Positions 26,054-34,387 of a stretch of DNA of 64,000 bases are shown here, piece by piece. Source of the stretch: a virus; the IMG/VR virus record IMGVR_UViG_3300025132_000021, positions 96,343 through 160,342 of that record. The stretch is one strand, 5' to 3'. The notes beneath the pieces are model-generated. The model was not told where the DNA came from. It saw only the letters and a program-made list of their open reading frames with translations, and did not search any database. Position 1 is the first letter of the stretch. Each line of letters opens with the position of its first letter. The position numbers and the translations under genes are program-made.

Positions 26054-26061
26054 CTTAAATA
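26054..26061 (+). promoter_or_regulatory. TATA-like promoter for the gene at 26083
   Basis: CTTAAATA 29 nt before ATG 26083, divergent from the promoter at 26030. Confidence 0.55.
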
Positions 26062-26082
26062 GTTGAGTCCTAAACAATAAAC

Positions 26083-26838
26083 ATGGTTGCCAATGTTGCC
26101 ATTCAAATCTCTGCGTGGTGGGGTGAGATTGATGATGACTCCACAGCCTTTACTTCATTTTCTGGTCAAAGAATTATGTTGGCTCAAAACTTTGATATTA
26201 AGAAATTGATGACTATGACTAATCAACAAGCCTTAAAACATTTTGTAGTTAATGTAGATATGAGAGGGCCTCAACAGATTTATGCTGATAAAGAGGGTTA
26301 TGCAAAAGCCATAGACGGAGTTCGTAATAAACCCATCAAAAGTCTTAGTTATAGTCCCAGTTCAATCACTGATGGAAATAATGATTGGCTCTGGATTGAT
26401 TTATACCCAGTAGAGTTCTTGGCTCACGAGGACACCGAATCAGAGTTTGCGATGTTTAACGAATCACTTGGGGATGATGAGAGCCTAAATTACTTTAACT
26501 TTTGCTATAATCTAAAAGAATGGCTCACTGCATGGAATAGACAACTCCAGTTCACAGAGGGTTCAAAAAAAATAATCTCCAAACTATCAGCAGGCCGTAT
26601 GCCTCTTTTTGAAAGTTTTAAGACAATACCTGATTATGTAGGACCTCCGGGAATAAATGTAGATGAAACTTACACAAATCTCATAGATAATCCTGAATAT
26701 CAAAGATTAAAAGATTTTGGCATTTATTTGATGTCTTCCGAAGCAGCCACAGATTTTAGAAGGCTTCTGGGTAATTTAACTAATTCTATTCTAAATTGGA
26801 CACAAACTTCGGTTGATGACCTGCTAAACTTTAAGTAG
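26083..26838 (+). CDS. Hypothetical protein with C-terminal LNW tail, 251 aa
   Basis: Unrecognised, mixed alpha/beta, with no signal or membrane segment. The C-terminus (SILNWTQTSVDDLLNFK) carries an LNW-x-acidic-LL tail that recurs at the ends of other unrelated small proteins in the window. The stop overlaps the promoter of the next gene. Confidence 0.6.
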   Translation: MVANVAIQISAWWGEIDDDSTAFTSFSGQRIMLAQNFDIKKLMTMTNQQALKHFVVNVDMRGPQQIYADKEGYAKAIDGVRNKPIKSLSYSPSSITDGNNDWLWIDLYPVEFLAHEDTESEFAMFNESLGDDESLNYFNFCYNLKEWLTAWNRQLQFTEGSKKIISKLSAGRMPLFESFKTIPDYVGPPGINVDETYTNLIDNPEYQRLKDFGIYLMSSEAATDFRRLLGNLTNSILNWTQTSVDDLLNFK

Positions 26839-26847
26839 TCGTGCGAC
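26830..26847 (+). promoter_or_regulatory. TATA-like promoter plus palindromic operator for the gene at 26860
   Basis: TTTAAGTA exactly 30 nt before ATG 26860. The palindrome GTCGTGCGAC occupies 26838-26847 between box and start. Confidence 0.6.
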
Positions 26848-26859
26848 AGCATGGTAACT

Positions 26860-27657
26860 ATGGAACCTTGGCGTAAGCACTTTGAAATGTTTTCAGCAGA
26901 TGCTCTGGAGGACATGAAAACTTATTCTGACAATACTCACGAAGAAAGGGAATGGATGTGTTATGTCTACGAAAAGGATGGTCGTTATGAACTTGGCTCG
27001 CCGTCGCTTGGCACAGAATCTCGTATTGAGGTTAATCCAGTCGCTAAGGCAGCGCAAGATGCTGGCAAAGGTTTGACTAATCGTATGTGGACTATCCACG
27101 GACACCCTCTAAAAGATGGTAAGATTTACACAGGTCGCCAATACTTTTCCTCTACGGATATTATCAATGAGTTCCTAAAAACTCGTGATACCAACGAACC
27201 CGTAGTTCAATGGATTACTTATCCTCATCAACAATTAGATACTAATACTGGTAAGAAAGTTATTCACAACCGATGCCGAACTTTAGTGTTTCCATCTCGT
27301 GATGTAGTTATCAAGGCCATGCAAGTTAGCAATCCAGATGTAGATGTTATGGCAATTACCAGAGAATCTGGACAAAACCGCAACGCTGCCGATGGTAGTT
27401 TAGTAAATGATTCAGGTATTGATTGGTTCGCTTTCCAAGAAGCACTGGGAGATATGGGCTACATGGGCATTATGGATTTAGAAGGACCAGCCGCAGGAGC
27501 CAAGCCTTTCCGTAGTGAATCTATGTTTGTGAAAAAGTTTGGAATGCTTTCTGTGATTGCACTCGGAATTGCAGGATTCGCATACTTGAGCAAAACTCAA
27601 GGATTTGGTGCAGAAGTTGAAGTCGTTGATGGCTTAGGCGAATGGCACGAAATCTGA
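26860..27657 (+). CDS. Possible JAMM/MPN-like protein with C-terminal TM segment, 265 aa
   Basis: Contains HGHP followed about 12 residues later by SSTD (near residues 78-98), resembling the HxHP...SxxD zinc motif of JAMM metalloproteases; an upstream Glu could complete the site. A hydrophobic segment (MLSVIALGIAGFAYLS) lies near the C-terminus. ATG 26860 is chosen over 26851 because it fits the 30-nt promoter spacing. The kinase-like gene follows 9 nt later. If real, the protease could process virion or host proteins, but the motif match alone is weak. Confidence 0.45.
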   Translation: MEPWRKHFEMFSADALEDMKTYSDNTHEEREWMCYVYEKDGRYELGSPSLGTESRIEVNPVAKAAQDAGKGLTNRMWTIHGHPLKDGKIYTGRQYFSSTDIINEFLKTRDTNEPVVQWITYPHQQLDTNTGKKVIHNRCRTLVFPSRDVVIKAMQVSNPDVDVMAITRESGQNRNAADGSLVNDSGIDWFAFQEALGDMGYMGIMDLEGPAAGAKPFRSESMFVKKFGMLSVIALGIAGFAYLSKTQGFGAEVEVVDGLGEWHEI

Positions 27658-27666
27658 TGTGAGTTT

Positions 27667-29289
27667 ATGTTTGGTAAGATTGTGGGTGCAGGACAAGCAG
27701 GATTCGTTTTTGAGAATCCCAAAAATCCCGATAGTTATTACAAAATTGTGGCTTTACCAGAACAACCTTTAGAAAAAATGCCTTTGCGTTCCACGAAAGC
27801 CCGATTAGGTGCTATCAATCAAAATCAAGCAGAACTTTTCTTTAGACTCTACCAAGAAGACTTGGACATCCCACAACTTCCAAAAGTTTTTGCTTTCTAC
27901 ACTGGGACAGTAACGCCGAAACTGCGCCGAAACTTATTGAACGCTGCTTCTGAAGATGAGGAACTTGAAAGTTTAGTTCGTGGTCTCAAAACTAATCAAA
28001 AAATTGCTGTGTGGGAAATGGAACGCATACCTTGTTTGAGCGAAAATGATTTCTGCGAGCGTTATCCTACTCGTCAGCCTCATAATAATCCAGATTATCA
28101 AAACTTATTGGATACTATGTTAGACCTTGGTTTTGTAGTTCGTGATGTTGCCAATCCTGAAAACTTTGGTTATCGTGAAAATGGAACACAAGTTTTCTAC
28201 GACCCTATTGTGGCTCCTTGGCCTGTGCAAGAGGTAACAAAAGTTTCAGACCCGAACCGTTATGCTCGTTTCGTAGCCAGTTTTGGTCCCGACCAGATTA
28301 GCACCACTCGTCGTGCGATTCAATCTGGAGATTATTTCGGTTGGTATCATAGTGGAGGAGTTATGGAGGCAGAAATGTCCCATGAACAGGATGCTGACAT
28401 AGTTAATGAATACCGATATGCAACATTTATTCTAATTGCTCGCACGCCAAGTGGTAATGATTACCAAGTTTCACCTTTAAGCGAACATAATTCGGCTTGG
28501 AGAACCGCTTTTGGCAAGAAACCACACGGCGTAGAAGAATTAGTTGAAGAAATTGCTTTCATATTTGATAATCTGGGGACAGCACCTAATCCCTATGCCA
28601 TTGATATTTTCCTTTTAGTTCCTGATGGAAGGCTGAAGTTAGCAGGTGTAATCAAATATGGTAAAGTAGAAGCCAGTTATCCTTACGAGAACCTTGCTAA
28701 ACTTTTGAATCGTCGTCTGGACTTTGAGCGTTCTGCTGAAACTTTGCAGGACAACTATTTCCCAGAAGGAACTATTTACAATCCTAATCAATCAGGAGCC
28801 ATAAACTGGATTAAACCTGCACCTTATTTAGACATCTGGGCTTCTTTTTATGGTGATATTGTAGAGTGGCTACAAGAAAATGTTTATGAAATGGATGATG
28901 ATGGCGATTCAGCCATAGAAATGTGGGAACGATTCTCACCTGACTTAAAACCACTTATGGAGTATGTTCAACAAAACGATTTAGACCCCGATGATATTTT
29001 ACCAGAAATCATGGAGGAATCTCCATTGAACAGACCTTATTCAACAGTTTCTAAACCCCAACTAATCAAATCCAGAAATGCAGGATTTTTGAACTTCATG
29101 CGTAGAGCCACTTTATCCGTTCCATGTGCTGAATGTTATGGTAAAGGATACATCAATCGCACAGCAGGAGAATACGATGAACACGAGTGGACAGAAGAGT
29201 GCGAAACTTGTAATGAAGAAGGAGAAGTAGATATTGATAACACTGATAATCGCTATTATAGACAGCATAAGGAGGACTACCCACTATGA
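27667..29289 (+). CDS. Protein-kinase-like protein fused to a DnaJ-type zinc finger, 540 aa
   Basis: Residues 6-14 (GAGQAGFVF) resemble a glycine loop, K26 in YYKIV the ATP-binding Lys, E near 56 the helix-C Glu, IAVWEMER the hinge, RDVANPEN (159-166) the catalytic loop with Asp and Asn, and YDP (178-180) stands where DFG is expected. A C-terminal pair CAECYGKG...CETCNEEG (about residues 480-520) is a DnaJ-like zinc finger. The middle 250 residues are unrecognised. It overlaps DNA ligase as ATGA. A PP2C phosphatase lies 5 kb away, suggesting viral protein phosphorylation. Confidence 0.6.
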   Translation: MFGKIVGAGQAGFVFENPKNPDSYYKIVALPEQPLEKMPLRSTKARLGAINQNQAELFFRLYQEDLDIPQLPKVFAFYTGTVTPKLRRNLLNAASEDEELESLVRGLKTNQKIAVWEMERIPCLSENDFCERYPTRQPHNNPDYQNLLDTMLDLGFVVRDVANPENFGYRENGTQVFYDPIVAPWPVQEVTKVSDPNRYARFVASFGPDQISTTRRAIQSGDYFGWYHSGGVMEAEMSHEQDADIVNEYRYATFILIARTPSGNDYQVSPLSEHNSAWRTAFGKKPHGVEELVEEIAFIFDNLGTAPNPYAIDIFLLVPDGRLKLAGVIKYGKVEASYPYENLAKLLNRRLDFERSAETLQDNYFPEGTIYNPNQSGAINWIKPAPYLDIWASFYGDIVEWLQENVYEMDDDGDSAIEMWERFSPDLKPLMEYVQQNDLDPDDILPEIMEESPLNRPYSTVSKPQLIKSRNAGFLNFMRRATLSVPCAECYGKGYINRTAGEYDEHEWTEECETCNEEGEVDIDNTDNRYYRQHKEDYPL

Positions 29290-30458
29290 AAACAATACCA
29301 AACTTTCCGTTTCCTGAACCCGACTTAGCACCCACTGGCAAAGCCCTTGATGTAGAGGCTCGTAAGCCTCGTCAAATGTTTAACCCTGCTAATGGTTCAG
29401 AATGGTGGTGTCTCAACAAATATGACGGTGTTCGTTCTTTATCAGGATATTGGGCTGTCAATGATTACTTAGCCCAGACCAGTCGCAAAGACAACATCCA
29501 AGATGGATATAACACTGAATACCCCCGTGAATGTCTACAAGAGGTTTATCGTTATCTTCGTGATGCAGGAGTCTGGAAACAAGTAGGCGAGGGCGTAGGG
29601 CCTGTTATTGATGGTGAGATGTATGATGACCGAGTAACTGCCGACCCTGACTATTTTGATACCTTAAGTGGTATGGTTCGTAAATCTTCAGGAACATCAC
29701 CGGGCTTTGAAGGTATTTACTATTTGATATTTGATTGCTATTGGCCTGATGACCCAGACTTAGTATATCAAGACCGCATGACTCGTTTAATTGCTGATAT
29801 GCAATATGCTTTGGGATTGTTAGAACCCACTTGGCCGAATCAAAGAAAAAATAAATTGCGTTTCTGTTCTATTCCCACTTCTGGTGAATCTTATTTTCTA
29901 TACAATGACCCTGCACTTGCACCTGCATACAGCACCACTCCCGATACCTTAGACCTTAGCACTCCGTCAGAATCTTTTGTTCCCAAAGACCACGCCGCTA
30001 TTAACATTTTGAATCCTGATTATTGGAAGATTTTAGGTATAGGAACTTCTTCTTATACGGATACTGCCGAGTTATTGGTTTATTATTTAGAATCTGCTGA
30101 AAGTTTAGGTTTAGAAGGAATTATGGTTCGTAGTAATCACAGAGGATATATCGGTGGACGAGCAGGAACAAATCTTTACAAGTTAAAATCTTTTGAAGAT
30201 GACGAGTTTGAAATTATTGGCTACAATGGAGTAATGTCTGAAGCAGGAATACTTTTGAATCGTCCAGTATGGAAATGTATTACTAAATCTGGAGAAGAGT
30301 TCTTAGCCAGCGCACCGGGAACTCATGCTTCACAAGAGCAACAATGGGAAGACCGAGACAAGATTGTTGGCAAGATGCTGACTGTCAAATATCAAAACCT
30401 TTCGGCCAGAGGTGTCCCAAGATTCCCCAAAGGTGTAGCCATTCGTGATTACGAGTAA
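29286..30458 (+). CDS. ATP-dependent DNA ligase, 390 aa
   Basis: Seals nicks in viral DNA after Okazaki-fragment or repair synthesis. The nucleotidyltransferase motifs are in order: KYDGVR (motif I, nucleophile Lys near residue 45), DGEMYDDR (III), LIFDCYW (IIIa), EGIMVRS (IV) and YKLKSF (V). A C-terminal OB-like domain ends KGVAIRDYE. The length matches small viral ligases rather than the about 560-aa archaeal cellular enzyme. Its ATG overlaps the kinase-like stop. Secure as a covalent nucleotidyltransferase ligase. Confidence 0.9.
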   Translation: MKTIPNFPFPEPDLAPTGKALDVEARKPRQMFNPANGSEWWCLNKYDGVRSLSGYWAVNDYLAQTSRKDNIQDGYNTEYPRECLQEVYRYLRDAGVWKQVGEGVGPVIDGEMYDDRVTADPDYFDTLSGMVRKSSGTSPGFEGIYYLIFDCYWPDDPDLVYQDRMTRLIADMQYALGLLEPTWPNQRKNKLRFCSIPTSGESYFLYNDPALAPAYSTTPDTLDLSTPSESFVPKDHAAINILNPDYWKILGIGTSSYTDTAELLVYYLESAESLGLEGIMVRSNHRGYIGGRAGTNLYKLKSFEDDEFEIIGYNGVMSEAGILLNRPVWKCITKSGEEFLASAPGTHASQEQQWEDRDKIVGKMLTVKYQNLSARGVPRFPKGVAIRDYE

Positions 30459-30496
30459 AATCCCAATTGGATATTTGAAAATATCGGGGTTTTTTG
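30457..30496 (+). terminator. Hairpin plus T-run terminator after DNA ligase
   Basis: GATATT-TGAA-AATATC (30470-30485) with flanking CCC/GGGG and AAAA/TTTT pairing, followed by TTTTTT (30490-30495). It lies between convergent transcription units and probably ends the plus-strand message. Confidence 0.6.
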
Positions 30497-30522
30497 AGCC
30501 TTGTCAAAATTGAAACTTATGC

Positions 30523-31068
30523 TTATTCCGATTCCCAAGCCATCTTAATAGCATCAAACACCGCATCCGAATCAGAGGCCATAATGTTTAACCAAATATA
30601 GTCCTCTGGAATCTGCGAAACTTCAGTTTCACTTGGGTCTCCTCGGTTATCCCAATGAACTTCCCAATCTGGATAAGTTCTTTCCAAACGCTCACGCTGT
30701 AAATCTTCTTCAATATGAAGTCTCACGATTCGCCAGCCCTGTGCTGATAACTTTTCTGCTTCATTGATAAATCTCACATCATCTACAATTGCTACATCAT
30801 ATTTATCTGCTGCAAAATCTTCGTCAATGGTGCGATTCATATAATCAATCCAAACATCAGGTCGGATTTCTCGCATCTTCATTCCAATTTGCTGTAAAAG
30901 TTTTCTATCCTTTTCTACCATTCCAAAAAGATTACTACCAATTTCTTTAACTTTGGTTGCTAATGAATGACGCTCTACTCGGTAGTCCAGTGAAATTAAC
31001 TCCTCTTGCATTTTGTTTGCTAATGTGGATTTACCACTTGCCATCTGCCCTGCAATCGCAATCTTCAT
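30523..31068 (-). CDS. Deoxynucleoside monophosphate kinase (T4 gp1-like), 181 aa
   Basis: Phosphorylates dNMPs to dNDPs to feed viral DNA synthesis. The P-loop GQMASGKST is at residues 7-15, IRPDVWIDYM near 69-78 and the acidic VDDVRFINEAEKL near 95-107, all as in phage dNMP kinases. Length is close to that family. It follows the methyltransferase gene with no intergenic base. The family call is good; exact substrate range is unknown. Confidence 0.8.
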   Translation of the reverse strand: MKIAIAGQMASGKSTLANKMQEELISLDYRVERHSLATKVKEIGSNLFGMVEKDRKLLQQIGMKMREIRPDVWIDYMNRTIDEDFAADKYDVAIVDDVRFINEAEKLSAQGWRIVRLHIEEDLQRERLERTYPDWEVHWDNRGDPSETEVSQIPEDYIWLNIMASDSDAVFDAIKMAWESE

Positions 31069-31593
31069 TTACTCACCCCACATCTTAATTTCTGTATCGC
31101 CTTCATATCCACGCTTCATGTGAATTGCTGCCGCAGGGAATCCAAATGGGAATCCACAACGACTGGCTCCAATAATGTGCATTGAGACAAAACCACCATA
31201 GTCTAAAACTTTGTTGATACGACGCAAACTTGAAACCACTTTTGCCAGAGGCACTAAGAAACAAACATTATCTGCAATTTTAAGTGAATGAGTCAAAAAC
31301 TCTTCAAAGATACTATATGGCGGGTTGCTAATAATCCAATCTACTGAATCAGTGTAAGCGAAAAAGTCTCGCCCTTCGCTAATCTCGCACCAATCTTTTT
31401 CACAATCAGCAGGATAGTTATTGTAAAACACTCCTTCTCCCGAACAAGGGTCTAAAACCTTTGCACCTTTAGGAATATCATAAAGAGCAATCATTTCTTT
31501 AGCAATCGGTTCTGGTGTCAAAATAACATCATTCGGCTTCAAGGCAGGATTGGTCTTGAAAGTTCCGCTTCCAAAAGATTCATGCACACTCAT
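31069..31593 (-). CDS. DNA N6-adenine methyltransferase, 174 aa
   Basis: SAM-dependent methyltransferase with motif I DPCSGEGVF (about residues 47-55) and catalytic NPPYSIF (about 90-96), characteristic of amino-methyltransferases acting on adenine. It is short, lacking a clear target-recognition domain, similar to small phage enzymes. It overlaps the zinc-ribbon microprotein upstream as ATGA. It probably marks viral DNA against host restriction; no cognate nuclease is adjacent, so it looks like an orphan enzyme. Confidence 0.8.
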   Translation of the reverse strand: MSVHESFGSGTFKTNPALKPNDVILTPEPIAKEMIALYDIPKGAKVLDPCSGEGVFYNNYPADCEKDWCEISEGRDFFAYTDSVDWIISNPPYSIFEEFLTHSLKIADNVCFLVPLAKVVSSLRRINKVLDYGGFVSMHIIGASRCGFPFGFPAAAIHMKRGYEGDTEIKMWGE

Positions 31594-31715
31594 TCTTTCA
31601 CCTCATCAAGTTTATACGGCGGGTCGCAGAAAAAACATTCTCCTTTTTTTGTCAAACTCGGTGATGGATAACGCTCTCCACAAGTGATACAAGGTTTCCA
31701 TTCAATTCCTGTCAT
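31590..31715 (-). CDS. Zinc-ribbon microprotein, 41 aa
   Basis: MTGIEWKPCITCGERYPSP, followed by a second pair CFFCDPPY, gives CxxC-x15-CxxC, a minimal zinc ribbon. Its start overlaps the preceding stop (TGATG) and its stop overlaps the methyltransferase start (ATGA), strong evidence that it is translated. Function unknown. Confidence 0.7.
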   Translation of the reverse strand: MTGIEWKPCITCGERYPSPSLTKKGECFFCDPPYKLDEVKE

Positions 31716-31945
31716 CAAAACCACCCAAGCAACTTACCCAGTGCTAAGGCACTGAATACCGCCGCCATCAAGGAGGTCATGGTTCGCATTAGTTCCATTT
31801 TGTGATTATGACGGTCAAGCCAAGATTCAATTTTTCCTCTTTGAGAATTACCTCCCAAGAAGTTCTTTCCATTCCGTGTTTCCCAATCTGTGATTTTTTC
31901 ACTCCATTGGTCAAGCCAAGCATCCATTTCAGGTGAGCGTGTCAT
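31715..31945 (-). CDS. Small protein with C-terminal TM, 76 aa
   Basis: A soluble, Trp-rich N-terminal helical half (MDAWLDQWSEKITDWETR) and a C-terminal hydrophobic segment (about residues 54-75, MTSLMAAVFSALALGKLLGWF). Tail-anchored topology is likely. A TTTAATAG box lies 31 nt upstream. Unrecognised. Confidence 0.6.
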   Translation of the reverse strand: MTRSPEMDAWLDQWSEKITDWETRNGKNFLGGNSQRGKIESWLDRHNHKMELMRTMTSLMAAVFSALALGKLLGWF

Positions 31946-31963
31946 ACTCTTACCTATGGTATA

Positions 31964-34204
31964 TCACCCTATTAAACTTTGTTGAATACCATTGGCTGTC
32001 AAACCTTCGTTGGCTTCTATGGACTCACATAAATGAGTTGGCAAGAAGTTTTTCAAGGCTCGTCCATCAATGCCCTTGCTATATTGAAACCAAAAGGTTG
32101 GGTCAATAATGTAGGTATTAGCAGTATCGGTTCGGCTACGAACTGCACGACCACACATTTGAGCCAAAGCAATTCCTGTTTGTTGATTATACCATGCAGG
32201 ATTAGCCTTCATTTTCTTAGCAGTTCGCACATCTCCCAAACTAAGGTGAGGAAGTTTGACTACAATACAAAAGGCTGCATCTTTTCCATCAAAACCTTGA
32301 TTTAGATAAGTAGACATTATCACACCGCCCTTAGAACTTTTCCATTCTTCAATAGCAGCGTCCCGACCATGTGCAGACTTGTCGTGCTGAATCAATCTTT
32401 GCGCTTGTGTTCTGTCTAATTCATGGATAAGTTCACTAAGTTGTTTTTCAATTCGGTCAGTGTAGGGCAAGATTATTCCTTGTTGATTAGGATGTTGCTT
32501 CATAATATCTAAGATAGTCTCTGCGGTTTGTTTCCAATCTTTGTCGCCTTGGCCTTTGCGTGTTAGCAATCCACCCGTTTCACGGGTATAAATGGGCCGA
32601 TTCTTCAATGGGAAACTACTATAACCAATTCTAATAAAAGCAGTTTCCTCAATTTTCAAACCCAGTTCATCACAAAACATTTTAGGGTCGCCAATAGTAG
32701 CACTCAAAAAGATTCTCCTCTTGCCTGCGTGCAACAACAAACTTTCTGCAAACTCTTTAATCTCAATACATTTGAAATTAACAAAAGTTTTCTCATCACT
32801 CATTTGCCAAATCCAGTTAGAAGTATCGTGAGTCAATCCTGCCACAATTGTTTCCAATCTTTGAGTAGTCCTCATGGCTAACTTTAGGTCTTTGGTATCC
32901 TCGTAGCGATTATGTTTAAGGTTCATTTGTATTTCTTTGTCTAAATCAGTAAGATAAGCAATCCATACCGCAGCCGCCTTATTCAAAATATCTTCGGACA
33001 TTCTCATATCTACGCTGGGAATCCTTGGGAATCCCATATTACCTGTTCTGGGTCTCCACGGACTTAACCTTTCTTTACGAAGTTCGTGAGCCTTAACTTG
33101 GTCTGAACCAGATAATTCTAAAATCTCTGTCAAACTTTTAATCTGAAGTAGTCTTTCTAACATTCTTTCACTTAAGTCCAAACTAAATGCACTTACCATT
33201 ACATCTGGTAGATTATGGGCTTCGTCTACAATCAAAAACTCTCTTTGTGGCAACATCGGGGTCATTCCAATTGCCGTAGCGTAAGCCATATTTGCTACGA
33301 AATACTCTGCGTTTTGAGCCTTCGTCAATGAACCGTAGTAATCACACAAAGTATCTACGGGAACATCCCAACGGATTCCTCGTTCCGAATCTTTTGGATT
33401 CTTGAATGGACATTGAAAATCTTTGATAGTTACGCAAGGTGCAGTATCGGCTGTGCAACTATGACCGCCTTTAATTCCTGCTCTTGCTCGTTGAACTGCT
33501 GCTTCTGCCACTTCTGCATCACGACATCCTGCTTCAACATCTAAACGACACGAATAATTTCCACGACCCATAATACTTTCCATGAAGGGCATTTCACTAA
33601 GGTATTGACTCTGCAAACCTTTCAAATGAGTTAGCACATAGGAACTTTTCTTCTGACTACCAAACATCTTAGGTAAGACCATACTGAAAGCAGACTTTCC
33701 ACTTCCAGTGGGACTTTCAATGATTATGTTTTTGTATCCTTGTCTCAAAAGTTTTGCTACCGACGGAATAACTTGCTGTTGCTCTGGTCGTGCATCTTCA
33801 AACAAAGTTCCATCAACCCATTGTTGATAGTTAGTAAAATCAACCTCTGATTCAGCAGTTAAATGTAATTCCACATAACCCGGTGCTTGTTCGGCTTCTT
33901 TAGGTGGTAGTAAAGTTTCCTTACCTACTTTACCAAGTTCTGATTGCTTCGTAGACTTGAAAGTTTCTAACTTAAATGTGTCAAGGTCGTCCTCCTCTAC
34001 CGCACTTCGTTCAAATCTGATACCATCTACTCTAATGTCTAACTTGAACTTATCACAAAACTTTACTAAGTTCTTGATGCGACGCTCATTAAGAGCCATA
34101 TCTCCTGCGTAGCAATAGTTATTTCCATCCCAACGCAAGTCATAAGTATTTCTTAAGACATCACGAAATCTACGAGTAGAACCTCTAACTTCAACTAAGA
34201 CCAT
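31964..34204 (-). CDS. XPD/Rad3/DinG-like superfamily 2 helicase, 746 aa
   Basis: 5'-3' DNA unwinding for repair or replication. Walker A ESPTGSGKS lies near residue 163, DEAHNLPD near 328, and motif VI MCGRAVRSR near 685. Between motifs I and II lie spaced cysteines (NYSC, EAGC, HSC, APC and others) that could hold the 4Fe-4S cluster typical of XPD/DinG. The N-terminal about 130 residues are extra. ATG 34204 replaces a longer in-frame start because the TTTATGTA box is exactly 30 nt upstream. The helicase call is secure; the cluster ligands are inferred. Confidence 0.88.
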   Translation of the reverse strand: MVLVEVRGSTRRFRDVLRNTYDLRWDGNNYCYAGDMALNERRIKNLVKFCDKFKLDIRVDGIRFERSAVEEDDLDTFKLETFKSTKQSELGKVGKETLLPPKEAEQAPGYVELHLTAESEVDFTNYQQWVDGTLFEDARPEQQQVIPSVAKLLRQGYKNIIIESPTGSGKSAFSMVLPKMFGSQKKSSYVLTHLKGLQSQYLSEMPFMESIMGRGNYSCRLDVEAGCRDAEVAEAAVQRARAGIKGGHSCTADTAPCVTIKDFQCPFKNPKDSERGIRWDVPVDTLCDYYGSLTKAQNAEYFVANMAYATAIGMTPMLPQREFLIVDEAHNLPDVMVSAFSLDLSERMLERLLQIKSLTEILELSGSDQVKAHELRKERLSPWRPRTGNMGFPRIPSVDMRMSEDILNKAAAVWIAYLTDLDKEIQMNLKHNRYEDTKDLKLAMRTTQRLETIVAGLTHDTSNWIWQMSDEKTFVNFKCIEIKEFAESLLLHAGKRRIFLSATIGDPKMFCDELGLKIEETAFIRIGYSSFPLKNRPIYTRETGGLLTRKGQGDKDWKQTAETILDIMKQHPNQQGIILPYTDRIEKQLSELIHELDRTQAQRLIQHDKSAHGRDAAIEEWKSSKGGVIMSTYLNQGFDGKDAAFCIVVKLPHLSLGDVRTAKKMKANPAWYNQQTGIALAQMCGRAVRSRTDTANTYIIDPTFWFQYSKGIDGRALKNFLPTHLCESIEANEGLTANGIQQSLIG

Positions 34205-34226
34205 GTTATAACTAAGGCGAAGCACC

Positions 34227-34243
34227 TACATAAACATTAAGTA
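34227..34243. promoter_or_regulatory. Back-to-back bidirectional promoter
   Basis: Minus-strand TTTATGTA (34227-34234) is 30 nt from the helicase start at 34204. Plus-strand ATTAAGTA (34236-34243) is 30 nt from ATG 34266. A near-copy of this element, sharing ACATAAACATTAAGTATCAG, occurs at 50776-50792. Confidence 0.65.
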
Positions 34244-34265
34244 TCAGCGCAACCCAGAATCTATT

Positions 34266-34355
34266 ATGAACACTCCAAAAGTCTTGAATTGGATTAGGTT
34301 TCCTTATGATTACCACGAAATGCAGTTTTTCACATTCGCAGAATTGTTTGGTTAA
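34266..34355 (+). CDS. Microprotein with LNW motif, 29 aa
   Basis: ATG 34266 lies exactly 30 nt from its promoter. The peptide begins MNTPKVLNWIRFPYDYHEM and contains the LNWxxFP motif found at the C-termini of the 50815 and 51323 proteins. It is followed at once by a second promoter for the PP2C gene. It is probably a free-standing version of that tail motif; function unknown. Confidence 0.5.
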   Translation: MNTPKVLNWIRFPYDYHEMQFFTFAELFG

Positions 34356-34357
34356 AC

Positions 34358-34365
34358 TTTAAGTA
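34358..34365 (+). promoter_or_regulatory. TATA-like promoter for the PP2C gene
   Basis: TTTAAGTA exactly 30 nt before ATG 34388. Confidence 0.65.
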
Positions 34366-34387
34366 TCAAGTCCTCGTATGAAATACC

